Source: Anoxybacillus flavithermus
Lineage (GTDB): Bacteria > Bacillota > Bacilli > Bacillales > Anoxybacillaceae
Length of the DNA: 64,000 nt
NCBI RefSeq assembly: GCF_002742685.1
Contig: NZ_PEDM01000002.1
Coordinates: forward strand, 78,031 to 142,030
Direction: 5' to 3'
The translations under genes and the position numbers were made by a program. The notes beneath the pieces are model-generated. The model saw only the letters and a list, made by a program, of their open reading frames with translations. It had not been told where the DNA came from and did no database searches. Shown here piece by piece: positions 48,325 through 56,857 of this stretch. Within the stretch, counting starts at the first letter, position 1, and the number at the start of each line of letters is the position of its first letter.

Positions 48325-51300
48325 TCACTCCTTTAACCATTCATCAATCTGTTTCGGTGTTAATATGCGATATTGTTCCGCATCGACCCCTTCGTCAAAT
48401 TGGCACACATCGCGAAACTCACAATATTGGCATGCTGTTTTATCTTTTTGTTTATATGGTGCAATATGTGTAACACCTTCTATCATTTGTTCACCGACAT
48501 CGACGATCAGACGGCGCACATGTTGCCTTAACATCGTAAATTGTTGCTCAGTTAACACTTTCGAATGTTGCGCAAACGTTCCATTTTTATTGAAACGAAC
48601 AGGAATAACGAGAGAACTCGTTCCCGGCTCTACTTGTTCATCCATCAGCCGTACCGTCTGTTCATCCGCTAACACGTAGCCCCCCATTTTAAACTGTTCT
48701 AAAAACTTTTTCTCTAGCTCGTGTTCCTCAAGCCATTCATTCAGTTTCATCGTCGGGTTATGAATCGGAAAATACAACACCCCTGCCGGAAATGCCGATG
48801 TACCAACAAGCTTTTCCGCATACTCAAGCACGACATCTAAATACGCTAACATTTGCAACGCTAAGCCGTAATATACTTCCGTTAAATCGAGCGTCTTTTG
48901 TTTCGATTTATAGTCAATAATGCGAAGAAGTACACCTTGTTCGCTCGTTGCTTGATCGACGCGGTCAATGCGCCCAACAAACTGCAACACCGTTCCGTCC
49001 GATAATGTAAATGTAAGCGGCGGGAGCAACTCCCCTTCACCAAATCCTAATTCAACACCAATCGGCACAAATCCGCTTCTTTTCGCATGTTCGCTTAATA
49101 CGGTGGTGGCTTTCGTCATAATCGTTTGCAGTTTTTTCTTCATATATCGGTAACGGTGTGTGCTTAACAACACTTCTTGTTGAATGTACGGAGCAATTTG
49201 CTCCACCGCCTCATATGACAACTGTTCACATTGTTGTTTTGATAATTCACTCCATGGAAGCTGTTCTTCTCGCAGACGATTCGCAATCACTTTTAGCGCT
49301 TCGTGAAACAACTGTCCCATATCTGGCGCCTTTAATTGAAAGACTGTTCGTTCCTTTAACTTTAAACCGTGCGCGGCAAAATGAGCGAACGGACAGCGGT
49401 TAAACGTCTCCATACGCGAAATGCTCGCCTTCACTTTTTTTCCATATAACTCTTTCGCCAACTGCTTCCGTAACGGTTTCGCACGGTTTTCGTAAAATAA
49501 CGCACGCACAACGACCGCGATTCGTTCTTTCCATTGCTCATGTTGGACGTAGGTGTTGTATACATCCCACCACATCGGGGCGATGGCGTATTGTCGCTTC
49601 CACGCTTCAAGTTGCTGCACTAACGGACCGAGCGTGGCAATATCGTTTGTCATATATGACAATTGTTCATGAGGCGGAAGGAAAAACGGATCGGCTCCCC
49701 ATTGCATTTTCTTCACATGCGGAAACATATCCGTCAGCCGCTTAATAAACATCGATGGCAACAACGTTTTTTCTTGCTCGTCAGAGAGCGCATACGTCAC
49801 ATATAAACGTTCAGACGGGCTAACAAGCGCTAAATAAAGCAAAAAAGGTTCGTCAAGCAATCGATCACGGCTTGCTGGAGCAACGCGTACGGAATAATGA
49901 TGCAACAATTCGCGATCTGTTTCCGACAACATGCCATCATCATTTTTGCGCATCGGAATGACGCCTTCATTTACCCCGACAAGAAACGTACAGCGAATGT
50001 TCGAAAGACGGGAACGATCAAAATGCGCAATTAACACTTGGTCTGTCGCTGGTGGCACGAGAGAAAACTGCAAACTTTCAAATCCCGTTTCAATAATCGT
50101 AAAAAACGTTTCGAGCGAGAGGGATTCATCGCCTAATATTTCCACATATTCATCAAGCAAATGAATAAACGCTTGCCATACTTGTTCATGATGGCGGGCA
50201 GCGGACAGATCGCCTCTTTCTTCTGCTTCATCGCGTAAACGTTCTAATTTTCGGGGAATATGGAGCTGTTCTGCATATGCATATAGCGCTTCACATCGCT
50301 CACGCCCTGTCTTTGCTTGTTTTAATCGCTTTTGTAAAAACAACAACGGAGAAATGACAAGCTTGCGCCATTCATTTAATTGTTGTTCATATCGTTTTTC
50401 CTCATCGGTTTGTGGGGCGTGTATGCCTTCTAGCCCTTTATATTTACGATACGTCCAATGCTCTGTCCACTTATCTCCTTGGATGCCGGAAGCAAGCACA
50501 TAGTTTTCAAGCTGATCCATCGCCATGCGCATCTCATGTACAGATTGCTCAAGCGAGAAAAACAAGTCTGTTTTTACAGCACGAAATACCGCTTCATAAC
50601 GAAAATTTGTCCGCACCGCTTCCATACTTGCGCGCAACCATTCAATAAATGGATGATCAAGCATCGGTTCTTTTTCGTCAATAAAATACGGGATGCGGTA
50701 ATCAACAAATACTGTTTTTAACACATCGCGATAGTCTGAAACGTTTCGAATGAGCAAAGCGATGTCACGATAGCGATATCCTTCATCGCGCACGAGCTGA
50801 ACGATTTCGCGCGCAATCCCTTCCATTTCTGCTCGTCGCGTGGTCGCTTCTCCAATGACGATCGCTTCCGTCTGTTTTTCCAACTTGCAAACAGGTCGTG
50901 CATCATAACATGCTTCAAGATGACGAAGCTCTTCATGTTTGTGGCGAACGTTGTCATGAAGTTGCATGACGTTGTCAATCGCTATCCCGTTTTGTAATGC
51001 AATTTCACGCAATTGCGCATACGTTCGCCACGTGCTGCGAAATACGTGCAAATCGTTTGGCAGTTGTTCATACGGGGCATCTAACGTAAGCGCAACGGTC
51101 ACATGCGGGCAATGAATAAATAATTGTTCGATGACCATATATTCTTGCGGCGTAAATTCATAAAAGCCGTCCATGTAAATGCGCGCGCGTTTCATATAAG
51201 AAGAATGGCGAATTTTTTCGGCAAGCAAACGCAAATAATCTTCTGAATCGACATAATGATGCGCCATATGCTGTTCAAATTGCTCAAAAATCATGGCTGT

Positions 51301-51789
51301 ATCTTTTAATTTGTCGGCAAGCCCAACTTCGTTTGCGGTCGCATGACGGCGCAGCTCTTCTTCCGTTTGTTTTAACGTTGCTGGAGTGACACAATATCGT
51401 TTATATTCCGTCAACATTCGTTCAAGTTGTTCAATAAAGCCGCGTTTGTCAGCTGCTTTTCGAAACAGCTTTAACTGTTCTTTTTGCTGTTCAACAATTT
51501 TCCTTAGCAACATATGTACGCCTGTTTGCGTTAAATGATGGCGGCTCATGCCGCCTGTCTCTTGCAAGACGCGCCAAGCAAGACGTGTGAAACTAAACAC
51601 TTGTGCGCGAATCATTCCTTTTATGTTTTCTTTCATTAAAGCGTATTCCGATTGAAACGTCATTTGTTCAGGAACAAGATAAATAATCGGAGCGCCATCG
51701 GGTTCATGCGCAAGTTGTTCGATTATTTCCTTTAAACACATCGTCGTTTTTCCGCTTCCTGAGCGCCCGATGATGAAGCGTACAGACAT
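48325..51789 (-). CDS. addB: ATP-dependent nuclease subunit AddB
   Basis: Chi-scanning/nuclease subunit of AddAB, 1154 residues. It has an N-terminal Walker A GRSGSGKTT (8-16) and VPEQMTFQSEY, a C-terminal nuclease domain with RIIDYKS, and the 4Fe-4S cysteines: one in FNRCPFAHF and three in CQYCEFRDVC near the C-terminus. The ATG at 51789 follows AAAGGATG. It starts the addB-addA-sbcD-sbcC repair operon, in the order of B. subtilis. Confidence 0.95.
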   Translation of the reverse strand: MSVRFIIGRSGSGKTTMCLKEIIEQLAHEPDGAPIIYLVPEQMTFQSEYALMKENIKGMIRAQVFSFTRLAWRVLQETGGMSRHHLTQTGVHMLLRKIVEQQKEQLKLFRKAADKRGFIEQLERMLTEYKRYCVTPATLKQTEEELRRHATANEVGLADKLKDTAMIFEQFEQHMAHHYVDSEDYLRLLAEKIRHSSYMKRARIYMDGFYEFTPQEYMVIEQLFIHCPHVTVALTLDAPYEQLPNDLHVFRSTWRTYAQLREIALQNGIAIDNVMQLHDNVRHKHEELRHLEACYDARPVCKLEKQTEAIVIGEATTRRAEMEGIAREIVQLVRDEGYRYRDIALLIRNVSDYRDVLKTVFVDYRIPYFIDEKEPMLDHPFIEWLRASMEAVRTNFRYEAVFRAVKTDLFFSLEQSVHEMRMAMDQLENYVLASGIQGDKWTEHWTYRKYKGLEGIHAPQTDEEKRYEQQLNEWRKLVISPLLFLQKRLKQAKTGRERCEALYAYAEQLHIPRKLERLRDEAEERGDLSAARHHEQVWQAFIHLLDEYVEILGDESLSLETFFTIIETGFESLQFSLVPPATDQVLIAHFDRSRLSNIRCTFLVGVNEGVIPMRKNDDGMLSETDRELLHHYSVRVAPASRDRLLDEPFLLYLALVSPSERLYVTYALSDEQEKTLLPSMFIKRLTDMFPHVKKMQWGADPFFLPPHEQLSYMTNDIATLGPLVQQLEAWKRQYAIAPMWWDVYNTYVQHEQWKERIAVVVRALFYENRAKPLRKQLAKELYGKKVKASISRMETFNRCPFAHFAAHGLKLKERTVFQLKAPDMGQLFHEALKVIANRLREEQLPWSELSKQQCEQLSYEAVEQIAPYIQQEVLLSTHRYRYMKKKLQTIMTKATTVLSEHAKRSGFVPIGVELGFGEGELLPPLTFTLSDGTVLQFVGRIDRVDQATSEQGVLLRIIDYKSKQKTLDLTEVYYGLALQMLAYLDVVLEYAEKLVGTSAFPAGVLYFPIHNPTMKLNEWLEEHELEKKFLEQFKMGGYVLADEQTVRLMDEQVEPGTSSLVIPVRFNKNGTFAQHSKVLTEQQFTMLRQHVRRLIVDVGEQMIEGVTHIAPYKQKDKTACQYCEFRDVCQFDEGVDAEQYRILTPKQIDEWLKE

Positions 51790-51805
51790 ATTCGTTCATC
51801 CTTTC

Positions 51806-52408
51806 TTATTTTCCGTCATGCAATGCGAAACGTTGCTCGACTTTTTTTCCAATATACCAAAGGAGAAAAATGGCGACTGCCACAAACACCGTACGCATCG
51901 GTTGGCGAATAAGCGCTACCACATCATAACCAATAAAACTAATCATAAACACCATCACCATTTTTCCAAGCAAAACAGCAAGCATATATTGTTGCATCGC
52001 AATGCCCGATAGCCCTGCAACCACATTGACCGCCGCTGATGGTGTAAACGGAAAACAAAGTAGTAAAAAGAGCGGACCGAATCCGCGTCGTTCCACCCAA
52101 TGCATCATGCGGCGAATCATCGGGTGGCGATGTAAAAAGGAGAAAAATCGTTGCCTCCCGATTTTTCGAACGAGAAAAAAGACGAGCAGTGAGCCTACGC
52201 TCGTTCCAATCCATGAGATGAAAAACCCTTTCCAAAGACCGAATGCCGCCGCGTTTGCCATGACAAAAACGAAAAGCGGCAAAAACGGTAAAAACGCCTC
52301 TGCCATCGGCAAGACGATGCCGGGAATCACGCCAAACGAACGATATTCGGCTAACATATCAAGCATATGTTTGATCGTAAACCATTGTTTTAATTCCTCT
52401 AAACTCAT
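51806..52408 (-). CDS. TVP38/TMEM64 (VTT/DedA-like) membrane protein, YhjE-like
   Basis: A 200-residue integral membrane protein with the VTT domain: an N-terminal reentrant segment GVIPGIVLPMAEAFLPFLPLFVFVMANAAAFG, FFISWIGTSVGSLLVFFLVRKIGR, and FPFTPSAAVNVVAGLSG. DedA-superfamily proteins move lipids or carrier phosphates across the membrane (recent family knowledge), but the substrate here is unknown. It starts after AAAGGGG and lies 16 bases before addB, so it may be co-transcribed. Confidence 0.82.
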   Translation of the reverse strand: MSLEELKQWFTIKHMLDMLAEYRSFGVIPGIVLPMAEAFLPFLPLFVFVMANAAAFGLWKGFFISWIGTSVGSLLVFFLVRKIGRQRFFSFLHRHPMIRRMMHWVERRGFGPLFLLLCFPFTPSAAVNVVAGLSGIAMQQYMLAVLLGKMVMVFMISFIGYDVVALIRQPMRTVFVAVAIFLLWYIGKKVEQRFALHDGK

Positions 52409-52473
52409 ACAGTAACCCCTTTGCTACGTGCTCATGCTTATATTGTACAAGTTTAGAGGAAAAGAGAAAACTA

Positions 52474-52992
52474 CTACGACCATTCCTTTTCCCGTAAATA
52501 TAATAAATACATCATTTTCCTTTCGCGTGCTTCAATTCGTTCGTTCATTTTTGTTCGCAACTGAGCCGTACGATGTAGCTGATTCACGAATGAATGATGC
52601 GAAATACATAGCTCTACGCTCATGCCATTTGAAAACGTAATGCGCGTTTTCCCACCTTGAACATGTTCATGATGACGAATATGCAAATGAGATAGCCATA
52701 CACATTGAGGATTCATTGGGGAGATCGTTGGAAAAAAGAAAATTTCGTTCGTTGGTTCGACTGCAATTGGTGCTTTATGCGAAGTGCCGATAATATGCCT
52801 CGCTCCATCTTTCCTTCCTCTTAAACTTGCGCCATAATACAAACAACTTTGTTCAATAATTTCCATCGGACTTTTTTTCACGATGATTTCTCCATCTTCC
52901 TCCAACGCTTTCGTCCATATTTGTTTATCACGAGAAAACGGAAAAAGTCCCATCGTATAGCGTGTCAAATGGAGATGCTCGACAATGAGCAT
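52474..52992 (-). CDS. comK: Competence transcription factor ComK (shorter C-terminus)
   Basis: Master activator of DNA-uptake genes. The 172-residue protein matches ComK over most of its length: KKSPMEIIEQSCLYYGAS, GRKDGARHIIGTSHKAPI, EIFFFPTISPMNPQCVWLSH, ITFSNGMSVEL and TAQLRTKMNERI. B. subtilis ComK has 192 residues. This one ends soon after the place of the MecA-binding FMLYP motif, which here reads YLLYL. The ATG at 52992 follows GGGAGGGAG. ComK boxes (AAAA-N5-TTTT) were not evident upstream. Its place near addAB is conserved. Confidence 0.88.
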   Translation of the reverse strand: MLIVEHLHLTRYTMGLFPFSRDKQIWTKALEEDGEIIVKKSPMEIIEQSCLYYGASLRGRKDGARHIIGTSHKAPIAVEPTNEIFFFPTISPMNPQCVWLSHLHIRHHEHVQGGKTRITFSNGMSVELCISHHSFVNQLHRTAQLRTKMNERIEARERKMMYLLYLREKEWS

Positions 52993-53097
52993 ACAGCTCC
53001 CTCCCTTATTTTTATACACTTTCATATTTTTCGACTATTCAGTACCCCAACATCATCACCTCAGACAGGTTGAAGAGGTCTGACGATCGGTTACTCG

Positions 53098-53129
53098 GTG
53101 TTTTGTCACGCGAAGGCGCGACAAAACAC
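53098..53129. repeat. Long perfect hairpin in the comK upstream region
   Basis: GTGTTTTGTC / GACAAAACAC with an inner ACGCG-AAG-GCGC extension gives a 13-14 bp stem. There is no U run on either strand, so it is not a classical terminator. It lies between comK and the AT-rich island, about 105 bases upstream of the comK start, where its transcript would form the 5' leader. Confidence 0.6.
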
Positions 53130-53173
53130 ACTTTCGAATAGCTTCCGATAGACGAATATGTTGTAGTCATATA

Positions 53174-54389
53174 CTACATGTTTACATTACTTTGCACCAC
53201 TTCTTTTTCCCACCATTTCACAGGTGCATCATCAACATTTATTGGTTTTACATACTTATAGGCTTCTAACGGCTGCCTCACTAAGTCAATATTATATTCA
53301 GAGCCATTTTCTCTAAATTTTTTTCTAATTATTTCTTTTATTGACTCACGCTTAGCATTCCCAGAATGAATGCCATGATGGTCAAAAGAAAACTCCGGTT
53401 GCAAAAATATAAACGTAGAAAATGGATTGTACGAGTACCTCGGATGTTTCTCAGGGTAACATGGGGCAAATGTGGTGATAAAGAAAGTTTGATCCCCAAA
53501 CGAAAATCTCCAATCCGGCTTAAGAATATTTTGATTCATACAATGAGCCTTTGCTGGATCGTTATCACTTAAATACTTTAAGACTCGTTTTAATGTATAG
53601 GATAAATTCTCTAATGTATCTCCATATCCTTTACCATAAGCTTCAATAACAAACCCATCAAGTCCTTCAAAAGGAGCGACTCTATTAAAACGCTCCAATA
53701 GTTTTAAATTTTTTTCGAGATTTTCCTCTAGTGACATGCTTTCAATAAAGCTATAACTTCCCCAAATTTTTGATCTTGATGAGAAGATACAACTTGTTTT
53801 TTCAGCTACCTTTTTAAACCTTTGAATAGTTAGTGATGTTGTAGGATCTTGAAAATAACCAAATCTTCCTTTATCCCTTGATAAACTCTTCTGTAGAACC
53901 TGATCAACTTCCTCAAATAAGTCACCTTTCAAACTCTTAGATATAGATACAAGGAGGACATGTAACTTAGCAATTTCTGTGGAAACTCTAGATGCACTTT
54001 CTCCCTTTTTCCGCACTTTATCCCCCTCATAGTGATTTAAAATCCTTGAAATTTTAGATAATTGAACAGATACATTCAAGAAGGACTCGGTAATATCACA
54101 ACACTCGGGAATTGAATCATACAATTTGTTTGTATTGCTACAGTAACCCATATTAGCGAACTCTTCGTCAAGATTTACACAATACTGATTAGCTAAGCAT
54201 GTGGAGATAATGAACACATCAGAAAGCTCCTTGATTAAATTTCCATCTTCTCCATTCCCCCTAATTTCCTCTGCGACTTCTCCAACTTCTTCACTAAGTC
54301 GTGCCAAAGCAGAAAGAGGAGTCCAATACCCTCCTAATCTTAAAATAACTTCTTCAACCTTTTTTTTGGTAAATAGACATTTTATTCAT
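53174..54389 (-). CDS. MazG-like pyrophosphohydrolase fused to a YqcI/YcgG domain; 5' end out of frame at an A8 run
   Basis: The continuous frame from 54307 down gives 377 residues. The first 45 carry the MazG pattern EEVGEVAEEI ... KELSDVF (EExxE then ExxD), a helical middle follows, and residues about 140-377 match the YqcI/YcgG family: TSCIFSSRSKIWGSY, KPDWRFSFGDQTFFITTFAP and FLQPEFSFDHHGIH. That family includes haem-dependent N-oxygenases (GntA, DcsA). The MazG start is missing from this frame but is present upstream in another: ATG 54389 behind AGGAGG encodes MNKMSIYQKK, then an A8 tract (54361-54368) shifts out of frame before VEEVILRLGGYWTPLSALAR. Deleting one A restores the whole domain. 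So this is a frameshifted gene, a slippage-controlled one, or a sequencing error. Low GC suggests transfer. Confidence 0.7.
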
Positions 54390-54490
54390 CACACATTCCT
54401 CCTAGAACACTAAATAAAACTTCTAAAAAATACATGAAATAACATGTAAAATTATAACTTATAAAGAAATATAGTTCAAATACAAAAATT

Positions 54491-54510
54491 ACTTTCAAAT
54501 ACTTTCAAAA
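54491..54510. repeat. Tandem 10-bp direct repeat between the two island genes
   Basis: ACTTTCAAAT ACTTTCAAAA, two copies of a 10-base unit in the divergent intergenic gap 54390-54662. It could bind a regulator of either gene. The rest of the gap is AT-rich, and I see no convincing promoter pair in it. Confidence 0.45.
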
Positions 54511-54662
54511 ATTAAAATCATCACTTAAAATGAACGTATATAAAAGAACACTTTGTAGCGTTAAGATGAGTAATCTTATCTTTCGACAATCAAAAAATGA
54601 AGTCAAACTTACTAGTTGTAGCCATAAAAAATAAAAATATAAAATGAATGGGGAGGAAACAT

Positions 54663-55277
54663 TTGTTTATGAACGACATAGATAAAATTATGAATGCCAT
54701 TAAACTTGCACAAAATCTAAAAATGGAGTTAAGACACAGTTGGTTATCTAATGGGAGACAGGAAAGTGTAGCGGAACATACGTGGAGAATGGCTTTCATG
54801 GCAATGCTAGTCGCCCCTTACATAAAAAAAATAAATCAAGAAAAATTAATAAAGATGATTATTATTCATGATCTCGTTGAAGCTATCGCCGGTGATATCC
54901 CTGCGTTCAATACACTTCATGAAACTGAAGCAAAGATCCAAAAAGAACAGATGGAATTTGAAGCGGCTCTTAAAATAAAAAACATTCTCCCACAAAAAAT
55001 AGGAGAAGAAATATTTAACCTATGGTTAGAATTTGAAAAGAAAGAGACATATGAAGCAAAAGTTGCTAACGCCCTTGATAAGTTAGAGGTGCAAATTCAA
55101 CATAATGAAGCAAACATTTCAACATGGTTAGAAATAGAATATGAAATGGTATACAAAATGTCCAAACATGTTAATTTCGATTCTTTTCTTAATCAGTTAA
55201 AAGATATGGTAGAAAAAGAAGGAGAGGAAAAAATGATAGAATCAGGGATAAAAGTAGAAAAATACAAAAACATATAG
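54663..55277 (+). CDS. HD-domain hydrolase, probable 5'-deoxynucleotidase (YfbR/HDDC2-like)
   Basis: A 204-residue cytosolic phosphohydrolase. The metal ligands of the HD fold are in VAEHTWRMAFMA, IIIHDLVEAIAGDIP and NALDKLE. Related proteins dephosphorylate (deoxy)nucleoside 5'-monophosphates. GGGGAGG sits 6 bases before a TTG at 54663 and 12 before the ATG at 54669; either may be the start. Base composition is low in GC, like the divergent MazG/YcgG gene and unlike the flanks. The two may form one imported unit: MazG-type enzymes make nucleoside monophosphates, which this enzyme could degrade (inference). Confidence 0.8.
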   Translation: MFMNDIDKIMNAIKLAQNLKMELRHSWLSNGRQESVAEHTWRMAFMAMLVAPYIKKINQEKLIKMIIIHDLVEAIAGDIPAFNTLHETEAKIQKEQMEFEAALKIKNILPQKIGEEIFNLWLEFEKKETYEAKVANALDKLEVQIQHNEANISTWLEIEYEMVYKMSKHVNFDSFLNQLKDMVEKEGEEKMIESGIKVEKYKNI

Positions 55278-55309
55278 AATCAATGATGTTGTTTTATTTA
55301 CAAAAACCA

Positions 55310-55344
55310 CCCCAAATGATTCAGTTATACTAAATCATTTGGGG
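55310..55344. terminator. Bidirectional terminator between the HD gene and aceA
   Basis: CCCCAAATGATT, 11-base loop, AATCATTTGGGG forms a 12-bp stem. The minus side continues TGGTTTTTG, the plus side TTATTATCCTTT. It closes both the island gene and aceA. Confidence 0.8.
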
Positions 55345-55354
55345 TTATTATCCT

Positions 55355-56641
55355 TTACGCACCCGTAAATTGTTCTTCTTCTGTCGAACCTTTTAACGCC
55401 ACCGTTGATGCTTGACCGCCTGTGATAACAAGCGATACTTCGTCAAAGTAACCTGTTCCGACTTCACGTTGATGGCGTGTAGCTGTGTAACCATATTTTT
55501 CTGCCTCAAACTCTGCCTGTTGCAATTCAGAGTAAGCCGCCATGCCGCGATCGCGATAGCCATGTGCTAACATAAACATGCTGTAGTTGAGTGCGTGGAA
55601 TCCTGCCAATGTAACGAATTGGAACTTGTAGCCCATTTTTCCGAGCTCCACTTGGAAGTTTGCGATCGTTTCGTCATCCAATTTTTTCTTCCAGTTAAAT
55701 GAAGGCGAGCAGTTGTACGCAAGCAATTTGCCTGGGAATTTTTCATGAATCGCTTCCGCAAAACGACGTGCTTCTTCTAAGTTTGGTTCGCTCGTTTCGC
55801 ACCAAATTAAATCCGCATACGGTGCATATGCCAATCCGCGCGCAATCGCTTGGTCTAATCCCGCACGCGTACGGAAAAAGCCTTCTGGCGTACGCTCACC
55901 TGTAATAAACTCTTGATCGCGCGGGTCGATGTCGCTTGTAATTAAGTCGGCTGCGTTCGCATCTGTGCGCGCAATTAATACGGTTGGGACTCCCATCACA
56001 TCTGCCGCAAGTCGCGCCGCAATTAAATTACGAATCGCTGTTTGCGTTGGAAGCAGCACTTTTCCGCCTAAATGGCCGCACTTTTTCTCTGAAGACAATT
56101 GATCTTCAAAGTGGACGCCTGCTGCTCCTGCTTCAATCATCGCTTTCATCAGTTCAAATACGTTCAATTGACCGCCAAATCCTGCTTCCGCATCGGCAAC
56201 GATCGGCAAGAAATAGTCGATGTCTTCTTTTCCTTCCACATATTGAATTTGATCGGCGCGTTGAAGCGCTTGGTTAATACGCTTTACAACGTGCGGCACG
56301 CTGTTTGCTGGATATAAACTTTGGTCTGGATACATATGACCCGCTAAGTTCGCATCCGCTGCCACTTGCCAACCGCTTAAATAAATCGCTTTTAAACCTG
56401 CTTTCGCTTGCTGCACCGCTTGGTTTCCTGTTAGAGCACCGAGCGCATGCACATAATCTTCCGTATTTAATAAATGCCAAAGTTTTTCCGCTCCGCGACG
56501 CGCTAGTGTATATTCAATATCAAGCGAACCGCGCAACTTAATGACATCTTCTGCGCTATACGGGCGCGTAATCCCTTTCCACCGTTCATCCAATTGCCAA
56601 CTTTCTTCTAACTGTTTCACACGTTCTTCGAATGTTGCCAT
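55355..56641 (-). CDS. aceA: Isocitrate lyase AceA
   Basis: Cleaves isocitrate to glyoxylate and succinate in the glyoxylate bypass. The 428 residues include the catalytic loop [46 protein letters not shown] and [12 protein letters not shown]. The ATG at 56641 follows GGGGGAGAAGG; the longer frame upstream is not supported. A malate synthase gene (aceB) is not beside it within the window. B. subtilis lacks this enzyme, while Geobacillus-type thermophiles have it. Confidence 0.94.
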   Translation of the reverse strand: MATFEERVKQLEESWQLDERWKGITRPYSAEDVIKLRGSLDIEYTLARRGAEKLWHLLNTEDYVHALGALTGNQAVQQAKAGLKAIYLSGWQVAADANLAGHMYPDQSLYPANSVPHVVKRINQALQRADQIQYVEGKEDIDYFLPIVADAEAGFGGQLNVFELMKAMIEAGAAGVHFEDQLSSEKKCGHLGGKVLLPTQTAIRNLIAARLAADVMGVPTVLIARTDANAADLITSDIDPRDQEFITGERTPEGFFRTRAGLDQAIARGLAYAPYADLIWCETSEPNLEEARRFAEAIHEKFPGKLLAYNCSPSFNWKKKLDDETIANFQVELGKMGYKFQFVTLAGFHALNYSMFMLAHGYRDRGMAAYSELQQAEFEAEKYGYTATRHQREVGTGYFDEVSLVITGGQASTVALKGSTEEEQFTGA

Positions 56642-56857
56642 TTCCTTCTCCCCCTTGTTTTTTATCGTAACCCCTCTGTTTTCGTGCATATGACCCCCAA
56701 AAAGTTATGACGCTCTTTTCTCTATGTACGAGCTTTGATACGTCTCCCACCCCTCTTGTTATAATACACGTTTTTCTTTTGACGTTTTTATTATATAACA
56801 CAATTTTCAGAAAAGAAAGTATTTTTATGAATTTTTTTCAAAAAAATTATCCTACTT

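Noticed and set aside
52993..53097. ComK boxes for autoregulation of comK
   Set aside because: I looked for AAAA-N5-TTTT pairs and saw A-rich stretches without the matching T runs in the required spacing.
53040..53097. Short repeat CAGAC...GTCTG upstream of comK as an operator
   Set aside because: A 5-base inverted repeat in a 58-base stretch is expected by chance and has no known matching factor.
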